Assembly (NCBI GenBank): GCA_001897375.1
Contig: MKSU01000003.1
Coordinates: forward strand, 1 to 64,000
DNA from: Sphingomonas sp. 67-36
Lineage (GTDB): Bacteria; Pseudomonadota; Alphaproteobacteria; Sphingomonadales; Sphingomonadaceae
Length of the DNA stretch: 64,000 bases
Reading direction: 5' to 3'
Shown one piece after another: positions 23,595 through 32,499 of the stretch; within the stretch, counting starts at the first letter, position 1; each line of letters starts with the position of its first letter. Made by a program: the position numbers and the translations under genes. The notes under the pieces were generated by a model. That model saw only the letters and a list, made by a program, of their open reading frames with translations. It did no database searches and was not told the origin of the DNA.

Positions 23595-24578
23595 GTGACG
23601 CCCGCCGCGTTCGTCAAACAGGCCATTCTCAAACCCGCGCGATCGACGCCGACGGTCGCTCTCGCGGTGATGGTCGCGATCGCCGCGCCGACGCTGATCG
23701 GGCTGGCGGTCGAGCCGTTCGCCCAGGAGCGCGGCCCCTACGTGGCCTATGTTCCGATCATCATGGGCATGGCGCTCTTTCTGGGCTGGCGGCCGGCGGC
23801 GATCGCCACCCTCGGCTCCGTGATCGTGGCCAACCTGCTGTTCCATCCGGTGCGCACCTTCGGCCTAGGCGAGGGCCTGATCCGGACATTGCTGTTCTGC
23901 GCGGCCAGCGGGATCTCGATTATATTGGGGCATTTCGTCAGGCATATCGTGATCGAGCTGGACGCGACCGCGCGCCGCGAGGAATTCCTCGCCGCCGAAC
24001 TGGGCCATCGCGCGAAGAACCATCTCGCCCTCATCGAAGCGCTCGCGCGCCAATGCCGGCAGTCGGGGGATTCGACCGACGAATTCTTCGACAAGCTGCT
24101 CCCGCGCATCGAGACCCTTTCCCGCGCGCAGGAACTCCTCACCCGCAGCGGATACAGGGCCTGCGATCTGAGGGAACTCGTCGATGATGCGTTGAAGCCG
24201 TTCGAGCATCACCCCGGCATCTCGATCGCGGGGCCGATGGTGCTGGTCCCGCCCGGCCAGACGACGCCCCTCATCATGGCGATCCACGAACTCGGCACCA
24301 ACGCCTCGAAATACGGCGCGCTCACCGTCCCTGACGGACAGGTCGAGATACGCTGGCGCGTCGAGGGGGACTGTGTTGAAATCTCCTGGATCGAGCGAGG
24401 CGGGCGGGTGGTCAAGGCGCCGCAGCGTCGCGGGCTGGGCTCGCGCCTGATCTCGCGCCATCCGGCATTTCACGCGGCGTTACTGGAATTTCCGCCGGAG
24501 GGCGCGCGTTGCACGATCACGTTGAAGATCGCGCAGGCGGAAACGCGGAACCCGCGGGAGACGCGCGTCGGCCGGTAG
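23595..24578 (+). CDS. Membrane-anchored HWE-family sensor histidine kinase
   Basis: This 327-residue protein has three to four N-terminal transmembrane helices (about residues 20-115, DUF4118/KdpD-like arrangement) and then the kinase core. The phospho-acceptor is His138 in AAELGHRAKNHLALIEALA. The N box is HELGTNASKYGAL. The Trp-x-Glu that names the HWE group is present in EISWIERGGR. Such kinases are common in alphaproteobacterial light, stress and general-stress signalling. No response regulator gene is adjacent. The GTG start at 23595 has a weak ribosome site, so the N-terminus is uncertain. Confidence 0.82.
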   Translation: MTPAAFVKQAILKPARSTPTVALAVMVAIAAPTLIGLAVEPFAQERGPYVAYVPIIMGMALFLGWRPAAIATLGSVIVANLLFHPVRTFGLGEGLIRTLLFCAASGISIILGHFVRHIVIELDATARREEFLAAELGHRAKNHLALIEALARQCRQSGDSTDEFFDKLLPRIETLSRAQELLTRSGYRACDLRELVDDALKPFEHHPGISIAGPMVLVPPGQTTPLIMAIHELGTNASKYGALTVPDGQVEIRWRVEGDCVEISWIERGGRVVKAPQRRGLGSRLISRHPAFHAALLEFPPEGARCTITLKIAQAETRNPRETRVGR

Positions 24579-24633
24579 GCCGGGCGGATGAGCGGCATCG
24601 GGTTAGCCGTCGGCCCGCCCCAGGAGCGCGCGA

Positions 24634-26445
24634 CTAGCCTTTGCCCGTCGCGCGCTGCCGCTGCTGGGCGACGATTCCCGGCAGCCGCGAGTTATCCTCG
24701 TCGTCCGCCGGGGGCGCGGTGAAGACGCCCCAGCGGGCAAGGCGCTCTCCAAGGATCGTGCTGGAGGTCAGGGAGATCAGCCATGGCGAGGCCAGCAGGC
24801 CGGCGATCACCGGCGAAAGCCACAGGCCGAGAACCGGATCGACGATCCCTGCGGCAATGAACGCGGCGGCAAGCGCGAGATGCTCGCGCACCTTCGGCAA
24901 GACCTCGCGTAGCGGGATGCGGGCGGCTTCGCGGCTCTGCACTGTCCAGTTCGAGGGCACGCCGAGCAGCAGGCCGATCATCGCCTTGGTCTGCGTCACC
25001 ATCGTCACCGGCGCGAGCAATATCGCCAGCAGGATTTCCAGCACCGCCGACCGGACGACCGCGCCCGCGCCGCCGAAGCTCCGGCGGCGCTCGCCATCGG
25101 CCAGCACCCAGATCAGGCCCATCGCCTTGACGCCGAACAGGCACAGCAACGTCACCACGAGCACCGCCGCCGGCGGCCCGTCGACGATCACGTCGCGATG
25201 GCCGAGCAGGGTCTGCGCGATCTCCGCGAGGATCAGCAGCAGCCAGGCGGGCGAGGTGAGATAGGCCGATGCGCCGATCAGCAGGTGCAGGCGGCTGGTC
25301 CAGTGGAAGCCGGCGGCATCGAGCAGCCGCAGGTGCTGGAGGTTGCCCTGCGCCCAGCGGCGGTCGCGGATCGCATGATCGATGACCGTCGGCGGGAATT
25401 CCTCATAGCTGCCCTCGATCATCACCATATGCACCGCCCAGCCGCGCCGCCGCAGCAGCGCCGCCTCCACCATGTCGTGGCTCTGGATCAGGCCGCCGAA
25501 CGGCGGCTCGCCGGGCAGATCGGGCAGGCCGCAGCATTCGGCGAAGGCGCGCGTGCGGATGATCGCGTTATGCCCCCAGAAATTCGCCTCCGATCCTGAC
25601 CACCACACGAGGCCGGCCGACGAGATCGGGCCGTAGGCGCAGGTCGCGAACCGCATCCAGCGCTGGAACAGGGTGCGCGCGTTGATGATCATCGGCACGG
25701 TCTGCAACAGCCCGACGGTGGGCTTGCTCTCCATGATCGCGGCCATGCCCACCATCGCGCTGCCGCTCATCAGGCTGTCGGCGTCGAGCACGATCATCTG
25801 TGCATAGGCGCCGCCGAAACGGCGCACCCATTCGGCGACATTGCCCGGCTTCTTGCCGACGTTGCGGGTGCGGCGGCGGTAATAGACCGGGATCGGCGCG
25901 TCCGGCGCGAGCCGCGCCCAGGCCGCTTCCTCCAGCTTGCCGTGCAGCTCGCTCGAATCGCTGAGGATGAAGAAATCGAAGAACCCCGCGCCGCCGGCAT
26001 CGGCCACCGATCGCGTCATCGCCGCGACCCGGCCGAACGTCGCCTCGATGCCCTCGTTGTGGACCGGCATCAGGATCGCGGTGCGGTGGCGCAGCGCGCC
26101 GGCCGGCTGCGGGATCGGCGCGAAGCCGGGATGCTCGCCGGTGATGAGCTTGACGAAGCCGACCAGCCCGCTGACGAAGCCGAAGGCGATCCAGCTCATC
26201 AGCGGCACGAACAGCGCCAGCAGCACGACGTCCAGCACGCCGATGCCGTCCTCGCCGAGCGCGATGCGCAGGCCGGTCGAGGCATACATGCCCAGCACCG
26301 CCGTCGCGACGATCAGCAGCAGCCGCTTGGCGAGCAGGCCGGGCGGCGCGGTGCGCACCTCGATCGTGCCGGGAGGGTTGCCGTGGAAGCGCTGCACCGG
26401 CATCGCGAGCGGCGCCTCGGGCGGCAGCGGCGCGGGATGGGTCAT
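24634..26445 (-). CDS. opgH: Osmoregulated periplasmic glucan glucosyltransferase OpgH (MdoH)
   Basis: This 603-residue inner-membrane GT2 glycosyltransferase builds the beta-glucan backbone from UDP-glucose and passes it to the periplasm. Two N-terminal helices precede the catalytic domain (RTAILMPVHNEGIEATFGRV). The metal aspartates lie in IVLDADSLMSG and the acceptor motif in RDRRWAQGNLQHLRLL. Several C-terminal helices follow. It is shorter than the ~850-residue E. coli protein but normal for alphaproteobacteria. Its ATG overlaps the opgG stop as ATGA. Confidence 0.93.
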   Translation of the reverse strand: MTHPAPLPPEAPLAMPVQRFHGNPPGTIEVRTAPPGLLAKRLLLIVATAVLGMYASTGLRIALGEDGIGVLDVVLLALFVPLMSWIAFGFVSGLVGFVKLITGEHPGFAPIPQPAGALRHRTAILMPVHNEGIEATFGRVAAMTRSVADAGGAGFFDFFILSDSSELHGKLEEAAWARLAPDAPIPVYYRRRTRNVGKKPGNVAEWVRRFGGAYAQMIVLDADSLMSGSAMVGMAAIMESKPTVGLLQTVPMIINARTLFQRWMRFATCAYGPISSAGLVWWSGSEANFWGHNAIIRTRAFAECCGLPDLPGEPPFGGLIQSHDMVEAALLRRRGWAVHMVMIEGSYEEFPPTVIDHAIRDRRWAQGNLQHLRLLDAAGFHWTSRLHLLIGASAYLTSPAWLLLILAEIAQTLLGHRDVIVDGPPAAVLVVTLLCLFGVKAMGLIWVLADGERRRSFGGAGAVVRSAVLEILLAILLAPVTMVTQTKAMIGLLLGVPSNWTVQSREAARIPLREVLPKVREHLALAAAFIAAGIVDPVLGLWLSPVIAGLLASPWLISLTSSTILGERLARWGVFTAPPADDEDNSRLPGIVAQQRQRATGKG

Positions 26446-27938
26446 GGCGACAGCGGCTCGATCAGCGTTTCGGACAGCGCGGAATCGCCGCGGCGCAGGA
26501 ACAGGCGAAGCTCCTTCGGATTGGCGGCGTCGGCGCGGATGTCGAGCGTGACGCGCCAGCGGCCGGGCTGGCCCACCACCGGATAGGCGGCCACCGCCAG
26601 CAGCGCCGGCTTGCCCACGTTCACCACGGCCTCCACGCCGCTCCGGCGATCCAGCCCGATCAGGCTCTTGCCTTCGAAATCGACGACATATTTGCGCGCG
26701 CCATCAACGGCCGGCGCGCCGGGGATGCCGGCCGCGCCGGCCCAATTGTCCACCACGCGCGCCGCATTGCCGTCGAACGGGTCGTGCGACATCCAGCGCA
26801 GGCGATAGGCGAAATCGCGCCGCTCGCCTGCGCGCGCGGGCCGGTCGCTTTGCCAGAAGGCGACGATATTGTCGTTCGTCTCGCTGTCCGTCGGCATCTC
26901 GTAGAGCAGGATGGCGCCCTTGCCCCAATCCCCGACCGGCTCGACCCACAGGCTCGGCCGGCGATCGTAGAAGGCGCCGTCGTCCTGATAATCGGCGAAG
27001 CGCTGGTCGCGCTGGATCAGGCCGAAACCCCTGACGCCGTCGGCGCGGAAGCTGGCGGTGCGCGCGTGCGGCGGGTTGGCGAGCGGTCGCCAGATGCGCT
27101 CCCCGCTGCCGGACCAGATCGCCAGCCCGTCCGAATCGTGGATTTCGGGCCGCCAGTCGGTCGCGGCGCGGCGATCGTTCTGGTCATACCAGAACATGCT
27201 GCTGGCGGGCGCGATGCCCAGCCGCCGGATATCGCGCCGCGGGAACAGCGCCGCGCGCACCGACTGGGTGACGCCACCGGCCTCGAGCGCGCAATCGAAG
27301 GTGAAGGCGCCGGTGATGCCCGGTCCGTCGAGCAGGGCATGGACCTTCAGGCGGCGATCAGAGACCGGCTCGATCCAGAAATCGGTGAAGGAAGGAAATT
27401 CCTCCGGGCCGTCCAGCCCCGTATCCACCGCGATGCCGCGCGCGGACAGGCCATATTGATCCTGCGGCCCGACCGCGCGGAAATAGGAAGCGCCGAGGAA
27501 GGCGAGCCAGTCGCCCGACAGGCTCGGGTTGAGCACGCGGAAACCGGCCGGGGCCGTCGGCTTGTCGCCGGCGAACAGCCCGTCCGTCGCGGTCAGCGCG
27601 CGGGCAGCGCCGCCTTCGACGAGGTTGATCGAGACCGGCACCGGGGCGAGATAGGTCGCCGGCATCAGCCGCACGAAGCCGGCCAGCCGCTCCGCCGCGC
27701 CATAGGCGCGCCGCGTCGCCGCGTCGAAATCCGGCGCGACATCATGCGCGGGCTGGCGCGCGACGTAGCGGCGCGTGGCGAGCGCCTGCGCGCGCGCGAC
27801 CAGCCCGTCCCATGAGAACGGCACCGGCGGCCCGAATCCGGGCGCGCGGCGAGCCGCCGCCCGAGCCTGCGCCGTCACCATCGCGCCGGCGAGAAGGGCC
27901 AGGCTGGACCGCCGTGAAATTCGCACCAGGCTGTTCAA
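26442..27938 (-). CDS. opgG: Periplasmic glucan biosynthesis protein OpgG/OpgD (MdoG)
   Basis: This 498-residue protein acts in branching or maturing the glucan chain made by OpgH. The N-terminus SRRSSLALLAGAMVTAQARA looks like a Tat signal, as in OpgD. Family marks include ASYFRAVGPQDQYGLSARG, EEFPSFTDFWIE, SSMFWYDQNDR, DGLAIWSGSGERIWRPLANP and LLYEMPTDSETNDN. The start is probably TTG at 27938, or GTG at 27926; neither has a clear ribosome site. It is translationally linked to opgH and lies 95 bases after the efflux-adaptor gene on the same strand. Confidence 0.92.
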   Translation of the reverse strand: MNSLVRISRRSSLALLAGAMVTAQARAAARRAPGFGPPVPFSWDGLVARAQALATRRYVARQPAHDVAPDFDAATRRAYGAAERLAGFVRLMPATYLAPVPVSINLVEGGAARALTATDGLFAGDKPTAPAGFRVLNPSLSGDWLAFLGASYFRAVGPQDQYGLSARGIAVDTGLDGPEEFPSFTDFWIEPVSDRRLKVHALLDGPGITGAFTFDCALEAGGVTQSVRAALFPRRDIRRLGIAPASSMFWYDQNDRRAATDWRPEIHDSDGLAIWSGSGERIWRPLANPPHARTASFRADGVRGFGLIQRDQRFADYQDDGAFYDRRPSLWVEPVGDWGKGAILLYEMPTDSETNDNIVAFWQSDRPARAGERRDFAYRLRWMSHDPFDGNAARVVDNWAGAAGIPGAPAVDGARKYVVDFEGKSLIGLDRRSGVEAVVNVGKPALLAVAAYPVVGQPGRWRVTLDIRADAANPKELRLFLRRGDSALSETLIEPLSP

Positions 27939-28033
27939 ATCCGCATCGCTGTCAGTCAGATGACGCTCCTCTTACGGTTTCCGCGCGGAAAAACCCGGCA
28001 ACCGTCAACGGCCCACGGCGTCTCGCGACCGGT

Positions 28034-29281
28034 TCAGCGCAGCCCGGTGATGACGCGCATGCCGGGTTTCAGCATGTCCGACGCCACTTCGCTGTTGCGT
28101 CCGTCGCTGCCGCCGCGCGTGACGGGGATGCGCTGCGGCGTGCCCTCGCTGCCGGTGACATAGACCGCCTCGCCATGCACCTCGCCCGGCGCGCGCGCCG
28201 CGTCGCTCGCCCGGCCGAAACGCAACGCGCTGTCCGGCACGACCAGCACGTCGCGACGCAGGCCGAGATCGAGCTGCACCGTCACGGTGGTTCCAACCCG
28301 CAACGCCGCGCCGGGGTTCCCCAGTTCCAGCGCGATGCCGACCGGCATTGTGTCGGCGGAGGCGCGGGTCGGCAGGCCGCGCGCCGGCCGGGGCGCCGCG
28401 ATGGTTTCGGCCACGCGGACGATCGGGACCGAAACAGCCTTGCCCGATGCCGCGATGACGATCGCGCGCGCCGGATGAGCTTCGCGCAGCCTCAACGCCT
28501 GCCCCCGGTCCGTGGCGATTTCCAGCCGCAGGCGCGTATAAGGCTCGGCGATGGCGAACAGATGCCGGCCCGGCGTGCTGGCGATGCTCTGGCCGACGGT
28601 GACGAAGCGCCGCGCGATCACGCCGGCGATGGGCGAGCGGATGTCCGCCGAGGCCAGCCGCGCCTCGCGCTCGCCCAGCGCGGTGCGGGCGGAGGCGACC
28701 TCCACCTGCGCGGCGTCCACCGCGTCGCTTGCGCGCTTCGCCGTGTCCTGCGCCGCCGCCATCTCGCGGTTCGACGGCACGCTGCCGCCCGATTGCCGGC
28801 GCACGCGCTGATAGAGCGCGAGCCGACCGTCGATATCCGCCTTCGCCGCCTGCGCCTTGCCGAGCGCGGCCTGACGCGTGTCGAGCAACTGCCGGGCCTG
28901 TTCGATCGCTTCCCGAAGCGGCGCCTGATCGAGCCGGGCGAGGATATCCCCCTCGCTCACCGGCTGCTCGTCCTCGACCGCGATTTCGCGGATCACGCCG
29001 TCCTGCTGCCCGGCATCGACCATATGCACCGCGACGGGTTGCAGCCGCCCGCTGCCGAACAGCCTGAGCGGGATATCGACGCGCGCGACCGGCTCGGTGG
29101 CATATTCCGTCGCGAGGCCACCGCTCACGAAACGGCCGACGAGGACGATCAGCACGATCGCGGCGAGCCCGATCGACAACCATCGTATCCAGCGCCGCCA
29201 CGATCCGCCGGGATTCGTGCCGAGGAATTCGTCGACGGAGGCGCCGGGGGCCTGCCCGATATCGTCAGGGGCGTCGGCCAT
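28034..29281 (-). CDS. RND-type periplasmic adaptor (membrane fusion protein)
   Basis: This 415-residue protein has one N-terminal membrane anchor (about residues 32-54). A biotinyl-lipoyl half with IREIAVEDEQPVSEGDILARLDQ follows, then a coiled-coil hairpin rich in Ala, Gln and Arg (120-210) and SPIAGVIARRFVTVGQSI. A beta-barrel domain completes the MacA/HlyD order. Adaptors bridge an inner-membrane pump and an outer-membrane duct. No pump gene is present on either side. It overlaps the outer-membrane-factor-like gene by 17 bases and precedes opgG, so glucan export or modification is one possible link. Confidence 0.85.
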   Translation of the reverse strand: MADAPDDIGQAPGASVDEFLGTNPGGSWRRWIRWLSIGLAAIVLIVLVGRFVSGGLATEYATEPVARVDIPLRLFGSGRLQPVAVHMVDAGQQDGVIREIAVEDEQPVSEGDILARLDQAPLREAIEQARQLLDTRQAALGKAQAAKADIDGRLALYQRVRRQSGGSVPSNREMAAAQDTAKRASDAVDAAQVEVASARTALGEREARLASADIRSPIAGVIARRFVTVGQSIASTPGRHLFAIAEPYTRLRLEIATDRGQALRLREAHPARAIVIAASGKAVSVPIVRVAETIAAPRPARGLPTRASADTMPVGIALELGNPGAALRVGTTVTVQLDLGLRRDVLVVPDSALRFGRASDAARAPGEVHGEAVYVTGSEGTPQRIPVTRGGSDGRNSEVASDMLKPGMRVITGLR

Positions 29282-30293
29282 CAGCCTCCGGCTCCCAGCT
29301 TCCGCCGAGCGCGGTGAACAGGTCGATCAGCGCCGTGGCGCGATCCGCCGAGGCATCGACCCGCTCGTTGCGCACCGCGAGCAGCGCGCGCTCGGCATTC
29401 TGGAGCGCGACATGATCGGTCGTCCCCTCGCGATATTGCTTGCGCGCCATCGCCGAGAGCTGCCCGGCCTCGGCGACGGCCTTGTCGAGCGCGGCCTCGC
29501 GGGCCTTGGCGGAGGCGAAGGAAGCGCGGGCGTTCTCCGCTTCCTCCATCATCCGCAGCACCACTTCCTTATAGGCCGCGAGCGCCGCCTGCGTGCCGCC
29601 GCCCCATGTCCGCGCCTGTCCGATCCGCAGCGCGGCCAGCCGCACCTCGGGCCGGCGCGTCAGCAGGTCCGACGGCGCGCCGGACGCCACCTCCGCCGGC
29701 CCCACCGGGATCGGTGCGGCCGGCGCAAGCTGCTCGCGCAGCGCGGCGGGCGCCTGTCCGGTCAGGACCGCGATATGCGCGATATCCGCCGCGATCCCGG
29801 CCTCCAGCGCGGGAATGGTCGCCGCGATGCGATCGCTCTCCGCGACGGCTTGCAACGCGTCGAGCGGCGTGACCAGTTTCGCCTCCTCGCGGAACCGGGC
29901 GATCTCCTGATCCTCCTGCCGGGTTGCGAGGTCGGCGCGGATGTTGCCGATTTTCGCCTGCCGCGCGCGCAGCGCGACATAGCTGCGCGCGATCGCCGCC
30001 TCGGTGGCGATACGCTTCATCGCCTGTTGATAGCCGGCCTTGTTGCTCGCGACCGGCCCGGCCTCGCTCTCGCGCTCGACGAGCGCGTCGAGCAGCGGAT
30101 CGTCGAAGCGGCGCCACCATCGGGTGAGGTCTTCCGCGCGGAGTGGTTGCCGCGCGGCCGCGTCCCCCGAATAAAGATCGGGCAGCCCAAGCTGCGCCAG
30201 CGTGATCGGCCGCCCGCCGCCCGACATGCTCTCGCACCCGGACAGACCCAGAAGCGCCGAGGCGCACAACAACGCTGTCCTAGCTACGCCCAT
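29265..30293 (-). CDS. Short outer-membrane-factor-like lipoprotein (TolC/NodT family) apparently without barrel strands
   Basis: This 342-residue protein has a lipoprotein signal (LLGLSGC, Cys20). Its helical parts match the NodT/OprM family: RWWRRFDDPLLDALVERE, QEIARFREEAKLVTPLDALQ, SDLLTRRPEVRLAALRIGQA and RKQYREGTTDHVALQNAERA. Normal members have 450-500 residues. Here the stretches that carry the membrane strands in both structural repeats seem absent, at about residues 72-84 and 226-236, where helix runs directly into helix. Both losses are in frame and the gene has no internal stop. It may be a periplasmic helical tube, or a decayed but still open gene. It overlaps the adaptor gene. 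Confidence 0.75.
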   Translation of the reverse strand: MGVARTALLCASALLGLSGCESMSGGGRPITLAQLGLPDLYSGDAAARQPLRAEDLTRWWRRFDDPLLDALVERESEAGPVASNKAGYQQAMKRIATEAAIARSYVALRARQAKIGNIRADLATRQEDQEIARFREEAKLVTPLDALQAVAESDRIAATIPALEAGIAADIAHIAVLTGQAPAALREQLAPAAPIPVGPAEVASGAPSDLLTRRPEVRLAALRIGQARTWGGGTQAALAAYKEVVLRMMEEAENARASFASAKAREAALDKAVAEAGQLSAMARKQYREGTTDHVALQNAERALLAVRNERVDASADRATALIDLFTALGGSWEPEADGRRP

Positions 30294-30469
30294 TCATATC
30301 CCGATACTTCAACCCCAACGCGCTGAACCATCGACGGACGCGGACGTTGCGGTTCTTCCCTGACAAGTCGAACAGCGACTGGTTCCGTAGCGCGCGGACC
30401 GCCCATGTCCAGTGCGCGAGGGAAGGCGCGCATTGGTGCGGACGCGGAAATCGGGCTAGCGTGGCGCTC

Positions 30470-31534
30470 ATGGAAAAAGGCCCCACCCCGGCGACCGCGC
30501 GCGAAACGGCAGGTTTCACGCTGCTCCTCATCTTCGTCACGGCAGCGATGATCTGGTCGCTCTGGGCCTTTTCGGGGGCGATCCTGTGGGCGATCGTGCT
30601 GGCGGTGGTGTTCAGCCCGCTCAAGGAGCGGGTCCAGCGCGGGATGCCGGGCAGGGACGGGCTGGCGACGACGATCACGCTGCTCATCATCGTCTGCGGC
30701 GTGCTGTTTCCGGTCAGCCTGCTCATCAACATGCTGATCGGCGAGGCGGCAGGGCTGGTTGCCCGGCTCCAGTCCAACCCGGCGGAGCTGCCGGCGCTGT
30801 TCGACCGGATCGTCCACGCGCTGCCGGACTGGGCGCAATCGTGGCTGCATCAATCCGGGTGGGACAATCTGTCGACCATGGGCGACCGGCTCGCCGCCAA
30901 TATCCAGACGCTGGCGCAGGCGCTGGGGGCGAAGGCGCTGTCGATCGGTGCCGATCTGCTCAGCTATCTCGTCGCGCTGCTGGTGGCGCTCTACCTGATC
31001 TACGTCTTCCTGCGGCACGGGCGGATGCTGGTCGAGCGCGCCGGCGCGGTGGTGCCGCTCGCGCCGCAACGCCGCGCGGTGCTGGCGAACAATTTCATCT
31101 CGGTGGTGCGCGCCACGGTGAAAGGCTCGATCGTTGTCTCCGTGGCGCAGGGCACGGCGGGCGGGGTGATAATGTGGCTGCTCGGCGTGCCCAACGCCTT
31201 GCTGTGGGCGGTGGTGATGGCCTTCTCGTCGCTGCTGCCGGCGGTGGGGACCGGATTGGTGTGGGTGCCGGCCTCGCTCTACCTGCTCGCGACCGGCCAT
31301 ATCTGGCAAGGGATCGTGATGGCGCTGATGGGTGCGTTCGTGATCGGCACGATCGACAACGTGCTGCGCCCGATCCTCGTCGGACGCGAGACGCAGATGC
31401 CCGACGCGCTGGTGCTGCTGGTGACGCTGGGGGGATTGTCCGCCTTCGGGTTCAACGGCCTCATCATCGGCCCGGTCATCGCTTCGCTGTTCCTCGCGAC
31501 ATGGGAAATGGTGCGGGAGGATCAGCGGGCGTAG
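30470..31534 (+). CDS. AI-2E family transporter (PerM/TqsA-like permease)
   Basis: This 354-residue inner-membrane protein has about seven helices and a soluble central section (LQSNPAELPALFDRIVHALP). Late motifs are LLPAVGTGLVWVPASLYLLATG, split here as PAVGTGLVWVPASLY, and a conserved GTIDNVLRPILVGRE with PLLVLL-like helices after it. The family covers quorum-signal exporters and ion antiporters; the substrate is unknown. The ATG at 30470 begins just before the first hydrophobic helix; upstream in-frame codons give no recognisable protein. Its stop abuts the stop of the convergent LysR gene with no gap. Confidence 0.85.
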   Translation: MEKGPTPATARETAGFTLLLIFVTAAMIWSLWAFSGAILWAIVLAVVFSPLKERVQRGMPGRDGLATTITLLIIVCGVLFPVSLLINMLIGEAAGLVARLQSNPAELPALFDRIVHALPDWAQSWLHQSGWDNLSTMGDRLAANIQTLAQALGAKALSIGADLLSYLVALLVALYLIYVFLRHGRMLVERAGAVVPLAPQRRAVLANNFISVVRATVKGSIVVSVAQGTAGGVIMWLLGVPNALLWAVVMAFSSLLPAVGTGLVWVPASLYLLATGHIWQGIVMALMGAFVIGTIDNVLRPILVGRETQMPDALVLLVTLGGLSAFGFNGLIIGPVIASLFLATWEMVREDQRA

Positions 31535-32404
31535 TCAGGCGGAGGGCGCCTTGCTGCGGCGCGACAGCACCTCCGCCATATCCGCGACGAGCCGGCTGAT
31601 CGGCCCGGTCGCCTCCCACGCGTAGAGCGAGGCGGCCATCGGCTGCTCGTCCCCCAGCGCGCGGTGGATGCGCACCTGCCGCCCGGATGTCGAGCGGCGC
31701 GGCAGGAGCGAGATGCCCATCCCCGCCTCGATCGCGACGAGCACGCCGGACAGGCTGCTGCCGGTGAAGGCGATATACCAGCGGCGTTGCTCCTGCTCGA
31801 TCCGCGCGAACATCTCGTCGCGATAAAGTCCACCCGGCGGAAAGGAGACGAGCGGGACCGGATCGGGCCATTGCCGCTCGACGACGGCGCTCTCGAACCA
31901 TGCCATCGGCTCCGGAAAGGAGGCGCGGCAATCGGCGGCGGCATTATGCTCCTTGACGACGATGATATCGAACTCGCCGTTGCGATAGCGGCGCGTCAAT
32001 TCGCGGCTCAACCCGGTCGTCACGTCCAGCCGCGTCTCGCGATGGGCTTCGGAGAAGGCGGCGAAGACGCGCGCCATGTCCGGCGTGACGATATCGTCCG
32101 GCACGCCGATGCGCACCGCCGTCGTGCCGGCCGGGTCCGCGAGCAGGCCGGTCGCCTCGTCCTGCAACGCCAGGATGCGCCGGGCATAGCCGAGCAGGCG
32201 CTCGCCGGCGGGGGTGGGGAGGACGGGGCGCGCCGCGCGGTCGATCAGCGCGTGCCCCACCGCCTGCTCCAGCCGGGCAAGCTGCTGGCTGATCGTCGAT
32301 TGCGTCATGTTGAGCCGCGCCGCCGCGCTGGTGAAGCTCTGCTGGTCGGCGATCGCGACGAAGGCACGGAGCAAGCGGGGATCGAGCATCGGGATCATTC
32401 GCAT
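31535..32404 (-). CDS. LysR family transcriptional regulator
   Basis: This 289-residue protein has the N-terminal winged helix LLRAFVAIADQQSFTSAAAR followed by LNMTQSTISQQLARLEQAVG, and a substrate-binding domain (VRIGVPDDIVTPDMARVFAA onwards). It is divergent from an amidohydrolase/deaminase/transporter/DUF2520 operon, with 95 bases between the starts, so it most likely controls that operon. The Gln-rich helix QSTISQQLARLE is typical of the LrhA/HexA-like branch. Confidence 0.88.
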   Translation of the reverse strand: MRMIPMLDPRLLRAFVAIADQQSFTSAAARLNMTQSTISQQLARLEQAVGHALIDRAARPVLPTPAGERLLGYARRILALQDEATGLLADPAGTTAVRIGVPDDIVTPDMARVFAAFSEAHRETRLDVTTGLSRELTRRYRNGEFDIIVVKEHNAAADCRASFPEPMAWFESAVVERQWPDPVPLVSFPPGGLYRDEMFARIEQEQRRWYIAFTGSSLSGVLVAIEAGMGISLLPRRSTSGRQVRIHRALGDEQPMAASLYAWEATGPISRLVADMAEVLSRRSKAPSA

Positions 32405-32424
32405 ATTGGATGAAGTTCATCATA

Positions 32425-32446
32425 ATATCTTGTTTGCGCATGATAT
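32425..32446. promoter_or_regulatory. Weak candidate LysR site
   Basis: The inverted arms ATATC (32425-32429) and GATAT (32442-32446) are 12 bases apart in the divergent LysR/amidohydrolase space, close to the T-N11-A pattern of LysR targets. The arms are short, so chance is a real alternative. Confidence 0.28.
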
Positions 32447-32499
32447 GGAACCGGCCGTACAAACGACACGGAATCGACTGTCCGCATTCCAGAAGGATG

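Noticed and set aside
24579..24633. GC-rich possible hairpin between the HWE kinase and opgH genes
   Set aside because: The arms GGGCGG and CCGCCC are short with a long irregular interior, so it is not distinguishable from GC-rich background.
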